Below are positions 7,582-15,705 of a stretch of 64,000 nucleotides of DNA, piece after piece. This DNA comes from DASWHF01 sp036393295 (GTDB lineage Bacteria > Pseudomonadota > Gammaproteobacteria > Acidiferrobacterales > UBA6901), in contig DASWHF010000045.1 of assembly GCA_036393295.1 (NCBI GenBank), forward strand, positions 1 through 64,000, read 5' to 3'. The translations under genes were made by a program, and so were the position numbers. The notes beneath the pieces are model-generated. The model searched no databases and was not told where the DNA came from. It was given only the letters and a program-made list of their open reading frames with translations. Every line of letters begins with the position of its first letter. The first letter of the stretch is position 1.

Positions 7582-8304
7582 TCAAAACCATTGAACGACG
7601 CCCACGGTCGCCCCGAAGTCCGGACCGCCATCGTTGAGGCCGACGAAGCCGGTCACCGTGAATGCCCGATCGCCGCCGAGCCGGCGCCAGCCGCCGGCAC
7701 TCAGCTCCAGCGGATCGTCCGCCCCGTTAACCGACGCGCCGCGCCCGGATAGCGCGGTGTACACCGCGCCGTGCGCACCGAGCGACGACAGACCGATACC
7801 GTAGTACGGCACATCGCGGTAATCCTGCGTCCCGCTGTCGCCGTTCACCACATAGCCGACGTGGGCGATCAACTTGAGACCGGCGATCGGCCGCACTACC
7901 GTGACGAAGGCGCCCACGTCGGCCTCGCCGGTGCCCAAGCCGCGATCCGCGTCCGCGGTGGGCAGCTTCAATGCCAGGCTCCCGTACACGGACGCGCTGT
8001 CACCCTTGCCGTCGCGCAACCGGCGCTCGCCGCGCACCACGACATCGCCCATGCCACCGTCACGGCGGTCGATCCCCGGGCCCTCGCGCGCCAGCTCCAG
8101 ATAGGGCAGCGCGACTTCGATGCCGTAGTCCGGGGTCCACCGCCCGAGGCGCGCGGTGACGGCGTACAGCGTTTCGCGCGTCGGACCGCCGAAGTCGCCG
8201 CGGCTCACGCCGGCCTCGATGCCGGCATAGCCGCGTGCCGACGCCGCGCCGGGAGCGGCCAGAAGCAGGCACAACACCAAGCGCACCGCGGTGGCGGTGC
8301 CCAC
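7582..8304 (-). CDS. Outer-membrane beta-barrel protein, unknown substrate
   Basis: A 240-residue protein with a signal peptide (residues 1-23, ending ASARG), then alternating short beta strands rich in Gly and aromatic residues, ending in VGVVQWF. The terminal Phe is the classic outer-membrane barrel signal. It resembles small transporter/porin-like barrels found near metal genes, but no specific family can be named. The start is only two bases past the stop of the Met-rich gene at 8307-8741, so both are translated from one mRNA. A role in letting metal pass or in maintaining the envelope is inference. Confidence 0.7.
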   Translation of the reverse strand: MGTATAVRLVLCLLLAAPGAASARGYAGIEAGVSRGDFGGPTRETLYAVTARLGRWTPDYGIEVALPYLELAREGPGIDRRDGGMGDVVVRGERRLRDGKGDSASVYGSLALKLPTADADRGLGTGEADVGAFVTVVRPIAGLKLIAHVGYVVNGDSGTQDYRDVPYYGIGLSSLGAHGAVYTALSGRGASVNGADDPLELSAGGWRRLGGDRAFTVTGFVGLNDGGPDFGATVGVVQWF

Positions 8305-8306
8305 GG

Positions 8307-8741
8307 TTACTTGGCTTCCTTCTGCAGCAACTCCATTTTCCGGTTCATCGTGTGCAGCCGCTCCTGCATGCGTTTCATTGCGGCCGGATCCGTCCGACCC
8401 GTGGCCATCTGCTGGGACAGCTCATGCATCGCCACCGACATGTCCTGCATGACCTTGGACATTTCCTGCATGCGTTTCCCATCCATCGGCCGGTTCTGGT
8501 CCATCATCTGAGACAGGTCCTGTGTCAGGTCGTTCATCTGACGCATCATCCCGGACATATCGCGCATCATGTCCTGGCCCATCATCTGGCCGCCCATGTG
8601 CTGGGACGACTGCTGCGTACCCATGCCGGACGGCATTTGCCCGCCGCCGCTGCCGCCGCCCATGCCACCACCCATCTGCGCATAGACCGCGGTCGCCGCG
8701 AGGGATGATGCCAATGCCGCTGCCGTTATCCAGTGTTTCAT
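8307..8741 (-). CDS. Extremely Met-rich periplasmic protein
   Basis: A 144-residue protein: signal peptide MKHWITAAALASSLAA to VYA (1-21), a Gly/Met N-terminal tail (QMGGGMGGGSGGGQM), then a long helix. About 26 of 123 mature residues are methionine, often paired (MM at several points) or spaced MxxM, with a few His. This is a plausible soft-metal, Cu(I) or Ag(I), sponge. No family is named. The ATG at 8741 has AGGAG at good spacing. It sits between the small cytochrome c gene and an outer-membrane barrel gene, and a second, less extreme Met-rich protein is encoded 980 bases further on. Confidence 0.75.
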   Translation of the reverse strand: MKHWITAAALASSLAATAVYAQMGGGMGGGSGGGQMPSGMGTQQSSQHMGGQMMGQDMMRDMSGMMRQMNDLTQDLSQMMDQNRPMDGKRMQEMSKVMQDMSVAMHELSQQMATGRTDPAAMKRMQERLHTMNRKMELLQKEAK

Positions 8742-8799
8742 CACGCTTCTCCTCAATGAACAATACGAACTTTGGTTGCGAAGATCCCGACGTCTGCAC

Positions 8800-9078
8800 T
8801 CAGTTGCTGGACTGCAGGAACGTCAGGATGTCCCGCGCCTCTTGGCCGGTCAGACCGCCGCGCACGCGCATGTGTGCGACCGTCACCCGCCACTGGTCGT
8901 CGCGGAACTCCTTGGGCTCGCGCATGTTGTGACAGCGCGCGCAGTTGTCGGACCAGGCCTTGGCACCGCGGGTGAAGTCGCCGGCCGTGCCGCTGCCGCC
9001 GGCATATACGGTCGTCGCGGCTAGGGTCAGCGAAACGCCCAGCAGGGCCGAGTGTAAGATCGATTGCTTGCTGTTCAT
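8800..9078 (-). CDS. Small monohaem c-type cytochrome
   Basis: A 92-residue exported protein. The signal peptide is residues 1-26 (ending VYAGG) and the haem motif CARCH is at about 46-50, followed by NMREPKEF. A possible axial Met is VAHMRVRGG near residue 70. It resembles the short cytochromes that end ARDILTFLQSSN, the usual C-terminal helix. A GAGGAGG lies just upstream of the ATG at 9078. It is encoded directly after the porin gene and before the Met-rich gene. It could take electrons from a periplasmic metal oxidation step, but no partner is proven. Confidence 0.8.
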   Translation of the reverse strand: MNSKQSILHSALLGVSLTLAATTVYAGGSGTAGDFTRGAKAWSDNCARCHNMREPKEFRDDQWRVTVAHMRVRGGLTGQEARDILTFLQSSN

Positions 9079-9090
9079 GGCTGTTCCTCC

Positions 9091-10287
9091 TCAGAATCCG
9101 TAGGCGATCTGCGCGAGCGCGCGATCGTCGTCCTCGACGCCCTCGGTGTCATTCGCCTCATAGGCGAGCTTGGCGATGACATTGGCGGCGAACACGTAGT
9201 TGACCCCGACCGCCCATTGCTCGGTGGGATTGGCGCCGGGCGGCGTGAACTTGCCGAAGCGCGCGACGGCCTCGAGCGGCGTGCCGGGAATACGGTAGGC
9301 GGCCTGGCCGTACCAGGTCTTCCACTGCTTCTCGCCCGGGTCGACGGCCGCGACCGGTCCGGCGCCGATCTCGCTCCTGACGTATTCGGCGCGCAGGTCC
9401 AGTCCGGCGATCTGCAAGGCGGCATCGGCGCCGATGACGTCGTAGTCGCGCTTGCCGGTGGCGCCGGTGTCGTCGAGCGTGCTGCCGGTCGCGGCGGACG
9501 CGCCGATCTCGAGATTGGGCACCGGCAGCACGCCGATACGCGCGCCGACGACCTTGTTTTCATTGTTGTCCGCGCCGAAACCTTCGCTCATCACAGCCTC
9601 GATCTCGGTGCCGACGCCGTTGAGCTCCAGCTTCGGGCCGTTGCCGGTGTAGACCGCGTAGTTGACCTTGGCCGGGCCGAGCGGCACGCCGCCGCGCAAC
9701 TGCAGCCCCACGTCGGACAGCGGCGCCGCACCCTCGTGACCGAAGCCGAGTGGCGCCGAGGGAAGCTTGTTGATCCAGGCCGGGTGCAGGTTCTGGCGGA
9801 ACTGGCCGATCGGGCTCAAGAACTTGCCGGCGATGACGGTCAGATAATCATTGACGAACAGGTCGAGCGTCAGATACTCCAGCGCGGTCGCGGTGGCGCC
9901 GTCGTCCTCCAGCTCGATCTCGAGCTCGGCCTCGAGCAGCAGCAGGTCCTTGTAGAGGTAGTGAAAGATCGGATTGAACGTGGTGCCGCCGAACGAGCTG
10001 TCACCGGCCTCGGGCGCGCTGTAGCTTACCGCCGCGTAGCCGGTCAAATGCACGTTCGAGTTGACCGTGCGCCATTCGTTGGCCTGCGCGACGTCTCTTT
10101 TCAACTGCTCGACATCGGATTTGACCGTCGCCAGGTCGTCGGCGGCGCCGGCAACCGACGGCAGGCCAACGGCCAGCGTGGCCGCCACCGCAAGCGCCAC
10201 CGGATGTACCGACAGCGTGGACACGACGCGGATCGCCCGGCGATCGCCGCGCACGCGCGCACGGCGTAATACATGTGAAATATGCAT
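9091..10287 (-). CDS. Porin-like outer-membrane protein with coiled-coil N-terminus
   Basis: A 398-residue protein. An unusually long basic leader precedes the signal peptide core (VALAVAATLAVGLPSVAGA, about 30-48). A short heptad coil follows (DDLATVKSDVEQLKRDV), then a beta-rich barrel ending ALAQIAYGF with terminal Phe. This layout is that of OprP/phosphate-selective or general trimeric porins. The ATG at 10287 has GAGGAG seven bases upstream. Next in line are the small cytochrome c and Met-rich genes. Substrate unknown. Confidence 0.8.
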   Translation of the reverse strand: MHISHVLRRARVRGDRRAIRVVSTLSVHPVALAVAATLAVGLPSVAGAADDLATVKSDVEQLKRDVAQANEWRTVNSNVHLTGYAAVSYSAPEAGDSSFGGTTFNPIFHYLYKDLLLLEAELEIELEDDGATATALEYLTLDLFVNDYLTVIAGKFLSPIGQFRQNLHPAWINKLPSAPLGFGHEGAAPLSDVGLQLRGGVPLGPAKVNYAVYTGNGPKLELNGVGTEIEAVMSEGFGADNNENKVVGARIGVLPVPNLEIGASAATGSTLDDTGATGKRDYDVIGADAALQIAGLDLRAEYVRSEIGAGPVAAVDPGEKQWKTWYGQAAYRIPGTPLEAVARFGKFTPPGANPTEQWAVGVNYVFAANVIAKLAYEANDTEGVEDDDRALAQIAYGF

Positions 10288-10367
10288 GACACTCTCCTCG
10301 GTAAACGAATCGATCGGGTACGGCCGATCGCGACGGGCGGCGGACGCGCCCGTTGATTACCGGGGAG

Positions 10368-10742
10368 TCATCGCGGTGGTGGGGTGTCGGCGGGGAGCGC
10401 GGTATCCGGCGGGGCCGTGGCAAGCTTGACGTCGTAGACCGGCGATACCGGAGTCGCGACGATACCGGACATATCAATGATGCCGCCGTGCGCACCGCTG
10501 GAGCAGTCTTTCTTGCAGGTCTTGGCGCATTGGCAGCGGCCTTCGCTACAGTGTGCGGCCGTCGCCGACCGATGCTCGGCGTGCGCCGTCGCGAGCGACC
10601 GGTCGGCGGTATGCTGCGTTACCGTTCTAGCGCTGGCATCGTCACAGCACAAACGCGCATAGGCCGTCTGGAGCGGCGCTGACACAACAGCCAGCGCGAC
10701 TGCCATACGGACGACGACAGCGAGTTTTCCGGTAGCATTCAC
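10368..10742 (-). CDS. Cys/His-rich CopL-like secreted protein
   Basis: A 124-residue protein with a hydrophobic leader (VVVRMAVALAVVSAPLQTAYA) and then clustered ligands: LCCDDA, several His (HTADRS, HAEHRS, AHCSEG) and a Cys knot CSEGRCQCAKTCKKDC. This fits the loosely defined CopL-like metal-binding proteins encoded by xanthomonad-type cop operons. The match is by composition and layout rather than alignment. A second such gene lies at 14936-15310, at the promoter end of the copA-copB genes. Predicted to bind metal outside the cytoplasm. Confidence 0.55.
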   Translation of the reverse strand: MNATGKLAVVVRMAVALAVVSAPLQTAYARLCCDDASARTVTQHTADRSLATAHAEHRSATAAHCSEGRCQCAKTCKKDCSSGAHGGIIDMSGIVATPVSPVYDVKLATAPPDTALPADTPPPR

Positions 10743-10819
10743 AGAATCGCGATCCCGATGCGCAATTATTTTCCAACTTTATGGTCGCGCAGCGGAAAAA
10801 TCATTGACACAAGTCAATT

Positions 10820-11203
10820 TTACCGCACCTGAAAGAACTCCAAGAGACCACGGGCATTGTTGTCTTGAAACTGTAGCTTTCCTGTCAGGCATTGATCGCA
10901 CTGTAGAACGCAAGCGTACCGAAGACCGTCGGCAGGCTGCCGCACTCGCGCACCGCGGAAAACCCGCTCTGCGCCATGAACTAAGGTCCGCTCGCGCGTG
11001 GTCGTGGCGATGACCACATCGTAGGCGGCACAGTGCGTCGCGAACAGCTGCGCACCGCGCGCGAGTCGCTCGCGCGCAACGGCCGCCGGCGCCGGCGGGG
11101 CCGGCATCGTCGACAAGGTCGGGACCGGCGCATCGGCTGACTCGTCCCGAGCGCATCCACCCAGCACGGTGAGGCCGGCCAACACAACAAGGCAAGTTTT
11201 CAT
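10820..11203 (-). pseudogene. Broken cytochrome c lipoprotein
   Basis: The frame starts MKTCLVVLAGLTVLGGCA, a lipoprotein signal with lipobox LGGC, then a Pro/Ala linker and LARGAQLFATHCAA, which is how small cytochromes c begin just before CxxCH. At that point the expected CH is replaced by YDVVIATTTRER, and the rest has no cytochrome pattern. No haem motif exists in this frame. The likeliest reading is a gene cut by deletion or recombination inside the haem site. The other frames downstream also show no cytochrome continuation. No Shine-Dalgarno is visible. It may still make a short lipoprotein. Confidence 0.5.
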
Positions 11204-11231
11204 GGTAAACGCCGCCATCGTTCGGTGCACG

Positions 11232-11810
11232 TCAATGGCTGTGCGTGGAATGGTCGTGCGCCGGCTTCGCGGCGGCACGCGGTACCGGCCGGCCCGCCTC
11301 GTGACCGCCGCGGGAGTCGCCGTCAGCGTTGGCCGCCGGCGCCGGCTCGATCGCGGCGGTGCCCGGCAAGGATATCACACCGAGGCCGTGGCGAAAGACC
11401 AACTCGGCGCCGTGCCAGGCGGTGCTGGCCAGCAACCCCCCTCCCGCGAGCATCAGCAGCGTGAAGGCGATCCCGACCTGCCGCCGGCTCCACCACGACC
11501 AAACACTCCATGCGACCAGTGTCAGGAATACCGCGAGCGTGGCCAACGCCCAATTGCGGTGATCGGTCATGGCGACGTGGGAAACCTCGTCGTGCTCGAC
11601 GCTGTTGTAGGCAAGCCAGCCGGTGAGCACGGTAACGACCGCGAAACCGGCACCGAACCACAGCAGCCAGCGCGCGACGGTGCGCCATTCGTCGCGGATG
11701 CCGCTCGCGGGCAACAGCGGCGCCAGCGCATGCAGCAGCACGCTCATGCCCAGCAAGGCGACCGTGAAATGCACGAAAATCGGATGCCAGTTCGGAACTA
11801 CTTCTATCAT
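11232..11810 (-). CDS. DUF2231-type inner-membrane protein
   Basis: A 192-residue protein beginning MIEVVPNWHPIFVHFTVALL, with the HPxxVHFxxAL signature of DUF2231, and four transmembrane helices (about residues 10-30, 46-66, 82-100 and 106-124). It ends in a His-rich tail (AHDHSTHSH). DUF2231 proteins are often encoded next to cytochromes and copper genes; their activity is unknown, and a haem or electron-transfer link has been suggested from context only. The ATG at 11810 has GGAGAG upstream, and the longer frame runs back into copB. The tail could bind metal. Confidence 0.8.
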   Translation of the reverse strand: MIEVVPNWHPIFVHFTVALLGMSVLLHALAPLLPASGIRDEWRTVARWLLWFGAGFAVVTVLTGWLAYNSVEHDEVSHVAMTDHRNWALATLAVFLTLVAWSVWSWWSRRQVGIAFTLLMLAGGGLLASTAWHGAELVFRHGLGVISLPGTAAIEPAPAANADGDSRGGHEAGRPVPRAAAKPAHDHSTHSH

Positions 11811-11931
11811 TGCCGTCTCTCCACGTACTTGACGATTAAACGACACACGGACGAGGGGTACGCGTCGGCCGCCACGGTACCCCAGTGGGTCTCTGTCGAA
11901 TTGGAATGCCACCAGGTGCGGCGCCGAGGAT

Positions 11932-12810
11932 TTAGAACCACAACCGCAATCCGGTGACGAACCGCGTCGTCTTGACGTCGCCACCCGCCGCGCGTGTGTA
12001 GTCGGCGGTATCGCCGTACTGGGCGGTTCTTTCGACGCCGATGTACGGGGCGAACTCTCTGCGCATCTCGTAGCGCAGCCGCACGCCGATGGTGAGGTCG
12101 GATAAGCCCGAGCCCAGCCCGCGCTCGGCGTCACGCTCGCCGTAGAAGTTTGCCTCGATCGCCGGTTGCAGAATCAGTCTTTGCGTCAATAACAGCTCGT
12201 ACTCGGCATCCAACCGCAGCGCCGTTCGTCCGCCATCGCCCAGGTAGGCGGCGATGTCCAGTTCAAACCAATAGGGTGCGAGCCCTTGAATTCCGACCGC
12301 CAGCCAGCCCCGGTCCGGTCCTTCACCGCTGTCATAGCGCACACCGAGCTGGGCATCCCAGAAGGCGGCAATGGCGTGGCTCCATAGCAATTCGGTTCGC
12401 ACCTCTTCCAGGTCACCGCCATCCACTGCACCTTCGGCCTTCAACACGGCACGGTCGTAGGTGCGCCCGTACCAACCCTGCACATCGTAGGCCGCGGCGG
12501 TATTGCCGCGCGCACGCACCGCTTCCAGGTTGTCCACCAGCAAGGAGCTGAAGTTGTGCGTATCGGCGAGCCGCAGCCGCATAGGGCCGAAGTCCTGCCC
12601 TCCGGCATAGGCGTGCGGGTCGCGGGCGTCGGGCGGCGGTGAACCGCCCTGCATGGAACCATGATCCATCCCGCCGTGGTCCATGCCCGGCATCGACGGC
12701 GTCGTGGCATCGGTGCTCGCCGGCGTCGTCACCTCCTGGGCCGGCGCCGACAAGCTTACGAGCGCCAATCCGGTCGCGACGATCAACATCATTCGATTTC
12801 TCGTCTTCAT
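11932..12810 (-). CDS. copB: Copper resistance outer-membrane protein CopB
   Basis: A 292-residue protein. After a signal peptide (about 1-25, ending SAPAQE) comes a Met/His-rich segment (MPGMDHGGMDHGSMQGG) and then the CopB barrel, recognisable by DNLEAVRARGNTAAAYDVQG, WYGRTYDRAVLKAEG and the final VTGLRLWF. CopB/PcoB is the outer-membrane partner of CopA and is thought to bind or export periplasmic copper. The start at 12810 is set by GGAG six bases upstream. It is 30 bases after copA, the usual copAB pair. It is distinct from the CopB-type ATPase at 135-2258 despite the shared symbol. Confidence 0.92.
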   Translation of the reverse strand: MKTRNRMMLIVATGLALVSLSAPAQEVTTPASTDATTPSMPGMDHGGMDHGSMQGGSPPPDARDPHAYAGGQDFGPMRLRLADTHNFSSLLVDNLEAVRARGNTAAAYDVQGWYGRTYDRAVLKAEGAVDGGDLEEVRTELLWSHAIAAFWDAQLGVRYDSGEGPDRGWLAVGIQGLAPYWFELDIAAYLGDGGRTALRLDAEYELLLTQRLILQPAIEANFYGERDAERGLGSGLSDLTIGVRLRYEMRREFAPYIGVERTAQYGDTADYTRAAGGDVKTTRFVTGLRLWF

Positions 12811-12840
12811 TGTGTTCTCCGAGTTCCGAGTTCGCGACAT

Positions 12841-14640
12841 TCAGGCCACCACGACTTCGCGAAACATGCCGGCGTCCATGTGAAGTAGGAGATGGCAATG
12901 CCAGGCCCAGCGACCCAGGGCGTCGGCGTGGACGAGAAACGAGACGCGCTGCGCCGGTTGCACATTGATGACGTGCTTGCGCACCTGGAAACCTCCGTCC
13001 GGACTTTCGAGCTCGCTCCACATTCCGTGCAGGTGCATGGGATGGGTCATCATGGTGTCGTTGACGAGGATCACGCGCAGCTGCTCGCCGTAGCGGAAAT
13101 GCACCGGCGTGGACTTACCGAACTCCAGCCCGTCCAGCGACCATGAGTAGCGCTCCATGTTGCCGGTCAAGTGCAGCTCGATCTCGCGTTCCGCCGGTCG
13201 CGGATCGAGCGGCCCACCGATCGTGTGCAGATCGGCATAGGTCAACACGCGGCGGCCGTTGTTGCGGAGACCGATCCCGGGGTCGTCGAGATTGGTCCGC
13301 GGCGTGTCGACGCGCATGTCGACACTCGGCCCGTACTCGGTCCGGGCATGCCGCACGCGCACCCGCTCCGGACCCATCGCCGCGCCGGCGCCCATCGCGT
13401 GGGCACTGTGATCCATCGCCATGCCGCCGTGGGCACCGTGATCCATCGCCGCCCCACCGTGTGCGCCGTGGTCCATCCCTCCCATGTCGCCCATCATGTC
13501 CAGCATGGTGAGCGGCTCGGGCTTGTCCACGGCCGGCACCACCGCAGCCAAACCGGTACGCACCGCCAGGCTGCCGCGCGCGTAGCCGCTGCGATCCATG
13601 GACTGCGCGAAGATCGTGTGGGCTTCGTCGGTGGGAGTCACGAGCACGTCGTAGGTCTCGGCGACCCCGATGCGGATCTCGTCGACCGTGGTCGGCTCGA
13701 CGTTCTGGCCGTCGGCCTGAACCACCGTCATCGTGAGCCCGGGGATGCGCACGTCGAAAAACGTCATCGCCGCGGAGTTGACGATGCGCAAACGTATCCG
13801 CTCGCCGGGTCGAAACAGCGCCGTCCAATTTCCCGCCGGGGTCACGCCGTTCGTGAGAAAGGTATACGTGTAACTCGAGATGTCCGCCAGATCCGTAGGG
13901 TTCATGCGCATCTGATTCCACATCCGCCGCTTGGCAAGCGCCTGCGTAAGCCCCACGTCACTCACATCGCGAAAGAAGTCGACGGCCGTGGGTTGATTGA
14001 AATTGTAATAGTCGCTTCGAGCCTTGAGCTTGGCCAAGATCTGCATGGGGTCTTCGTCGGTCCAGTCGGACAGCTGCACCACGTACTCGCGATCGGCATG
14101 GATCCGATCACCCCCGGCCGGATCGATGACGATGGCCCCGTACATGCCGGTTTGCTCCTGCATGCCGGAATGGGAGTGGTACCAGTAAGTACCGGTCTGC
14201 GCCACCTTGAACCGGTAGACAAAGGTTTCCCCCGGCGCGATGCCCTTGAAACTGATACCGGGAACACCGTCCATCTGATACGGCAGGATAATGCCGTGCC
14301 AATGGATGGAGGTGTCGACGGCGAGCCGGTTGGTGACGCGAAGCGTCACCGTGTCGCCCTCCCGCCAGCGCAGCGTGGGTGCCGGTATGGATCCGTTGAT
14401 GGTGGTCGCGAGCCGCGGGCGGCCGGTGAAATTCACCGGTGTTTCCGCGATGGTGAGATCGAACTCGGTGCCGCTGAGCACCTGCGGCGATCCGGTGGCG
14501 GTCCCCGTCGCCGCCCGCGACGAGCCCGACGGCAGCCAAGGCGCGGCCCCCAGCAGCAGGCCGCCCGCGGCCAGGCCCTGAAGAAACCGCCGTCTCGGAA
14601 AATTCGGCGGCATGCGGAAAGTTTGTGTATGACGTTTCAT
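12841..14640 (-). CDS. copA: Periplasmic multicopper oxidase CopA
   Basis: A 599-residue multicopper oxidase of the CopA/PcoA type, expected to oxidise Cu(I) to less toxic Cu(II) in the periplasm. A Tat signal is visible (RRRFLQG at about 16-22). All four copper-site motifs are present: HWHG at 113-116, WYHSHSG at 153-159, HPMHLHG at 533-539 and HCHLLLHMDAGM at 581-592. A methionine/histidine-rich insert at about 379-422 carries tandem MDHGAHGG units, the Cu-binding loop of this family. It leads copB and follows a CopL-like gene. No two-component regulator genes (copRS) occur in the window. Confidence 0.95.
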   Translation of the reverse strand: MKRHTQTFRMPPNFPRRRFLQGLAAGGLLLGAAPWLPSGSSRAATGTATGSPQVLSGTEFDLTIAETPVNFTGRPRLATTINGSIPAPTLRWREGDTVTLRVTNRLAVDTSIHWHGIILPYQMDGVPGISFKGIAPGETFVYRFKVAQTGTYWYHSHSGMQEQTGMYGAIVIDPAGGDRIHADREYVVQLSDWTDEDPMQILAKLKARSDYYNFNQPTAVDFFRDVSDVGLTQALAKRRMWNQMRMNPTDLADISSYTYTFLTNGVTPAGNWTALFRPGERIRLRIVNSAAMTFFDVRIPGLTMTVVQADGQNVEPTTVDEIRIGVAETYDVLVTPTDEAHTIFAQSMDRSGYARGSLAVRTGLAAVVPAVDKPEPLTMLDMMGDMGGMDHGAHGGAAMDHGAHGGMAMDHSAHAMGAGAAMGPERVRVRHARTEYGPSVDMRVDTPRTNLDDPGIGLRNNGRRVLTYADLHTIGGPLDPRPAEREIELHLTGNMERYSWSLDGLEFGKSTPVHFRYGEQLRVILVNDTMMTHPMHLHGMWSELESPDGGFQVRKHVINVQPAQRVSFLVHADALGRWAWHCHLLLHMDAGMFREVVVA

Positions 14641-14935
14641 TTCGGATAATCCTCGTCAGTGCATCGCGGCACGGCGGACCCATCGGTCCAACGGGAACGC
14701 GGGAACGCGGGAACGGTCTCCGGGTCGCGATGAATCGTGTCCGGTCCGATCATCGCGCCGCTGCGTGTCAAGCTGTCGACAATCAGCGCTTCAGTACCCA
14801 CCATGCTTGCGACGGTCCGGTGCAACACCTGGTCGTGGAAAGCCTGTCCCCATCACCGGCGAATCGACGTGTCGACGACCGGTTACGCGCGGACGGCCGT
14901 TGCGCGCGATTGGGAATGCTCGAAGAAAATGGAAC

Positions 14936-15310
14936 TTAGACGGCGGGTAACTGCGGGGGTCGCGGATGCGGATCAGGCACCTCGGCGGAATGCAGCGCCG
15001 GGATCACGGGTGACTCCACGCTGCGCGCGGGCAGGTTGCCGGCGGGAAGCGTCGGCACCGCGCCGACCACGCAGTGCCCGCACGCGACACAGCATTTTCC
15101 ATCACAGGTCTCGTGCTGCGGGCAATTCTGCCGGTCGTCGTCGTTCACCAGCCGCGGATCACCGGCCCCGAGGTCGTAATGCGCCGCATGCGCGGCGGGC
15201 GCCATGGACATCGGCGCGGACGGCGCGGCGGCGAACGCCGGCTGGCCGACGATCAGCGCCAGGGCGATCAGCATTGAAAACAGACGCCTTACGGGCCCGG
15301 GGTTGTGCAT
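14936..15310 (-). CDS. CopL-like Cys-rich secreted protein
   Basis: A 124-residue protein with a signal-like segment (VRRLFSMLIALALIVGQPAFA, about 8-28), His/Met positions (MSMAPAAHAAHYD) and a dense Cys cluster CPQHETCDGKCCVACGHC at about 69-86. CopL genes stand upstream of copAB and are linked to copper-dependent expression in Xanthomonas; the position here, 295 bases upstream of copA, matches. The similarity is in layout and composition, so the name is tentative. The ATG at 15310 was chosen because the longer frame has no signal peptide. Confidence 0.6.
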   Translation of the reverse strand: MHNPGPVRRLFSMLIALALIVGQPAFAAAPSAPMSMAPAAHAAHYDLGAGDPRLVNDDDRQNCPQHETCDGKCCVACGHCVVGAVPTLPAGNLPARSVESPVIPALHSAEVPDPHPRPPQLPAV

Positions 15311-15705
15311 GGCGGAGACTCTAGCAGATCGCCGCACCCGCCGCCAAGCACCGGCGCGGGGAAAGTCGCACGGCCAGTAAGGCAAAGTCAGAGTTATGTG
15401 CCGCCGGCCCGGCGGCTGCTGGCCGATCCGGATGCGGTTGTCAGGAGCGTCGAGCAGGACTGGAAACAGAACGTGGCGTTGTTCCTCGGTATCACGCATT
15501 ACCAGGATCCGCCCAAGCTGACCGGGCACCGGGGACGCGCTGCACGGGGAGAGTACGCGATGCGCCGCCCACCCGTCGGCGTTCAAGGGGGGACCGAGAA
15601 ATGCGACGGGCCGACCGCACGGTCGACCCATCGCCCGTCGACTTCTCGAACATCCGCAACGCTATTAGTTAAGTGATGCGCCCGTACACCGTCGCGTAGC
15701 TGCTA
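15311..15705. other. Intergenic stretch between the copper island and a decayed gene
   Basis: These 395 bases hold no convincing gene. A plus-strand frame at 15305-15676 has no recognisable protein pattern and runs antisense to the start of the CopL-like gene. Any promoter for the copper genes should lie here on the minus strand, but no clear -35/-10 pair or CopR-type box was found. Similarly, 14641-14935 between the CopL-like gene and copA shows only a short triple GGGAACGC repeat (about 14693-14716). Confidence 0.4.

Noticed and set aside
15305..15676. Plus-strand frame of 123 codons upstream of the galactose-oxidase remnant
   Set aside because: No recognisable protein, not in frame with the remnant, and antisense to the start of the CopL-like gene.
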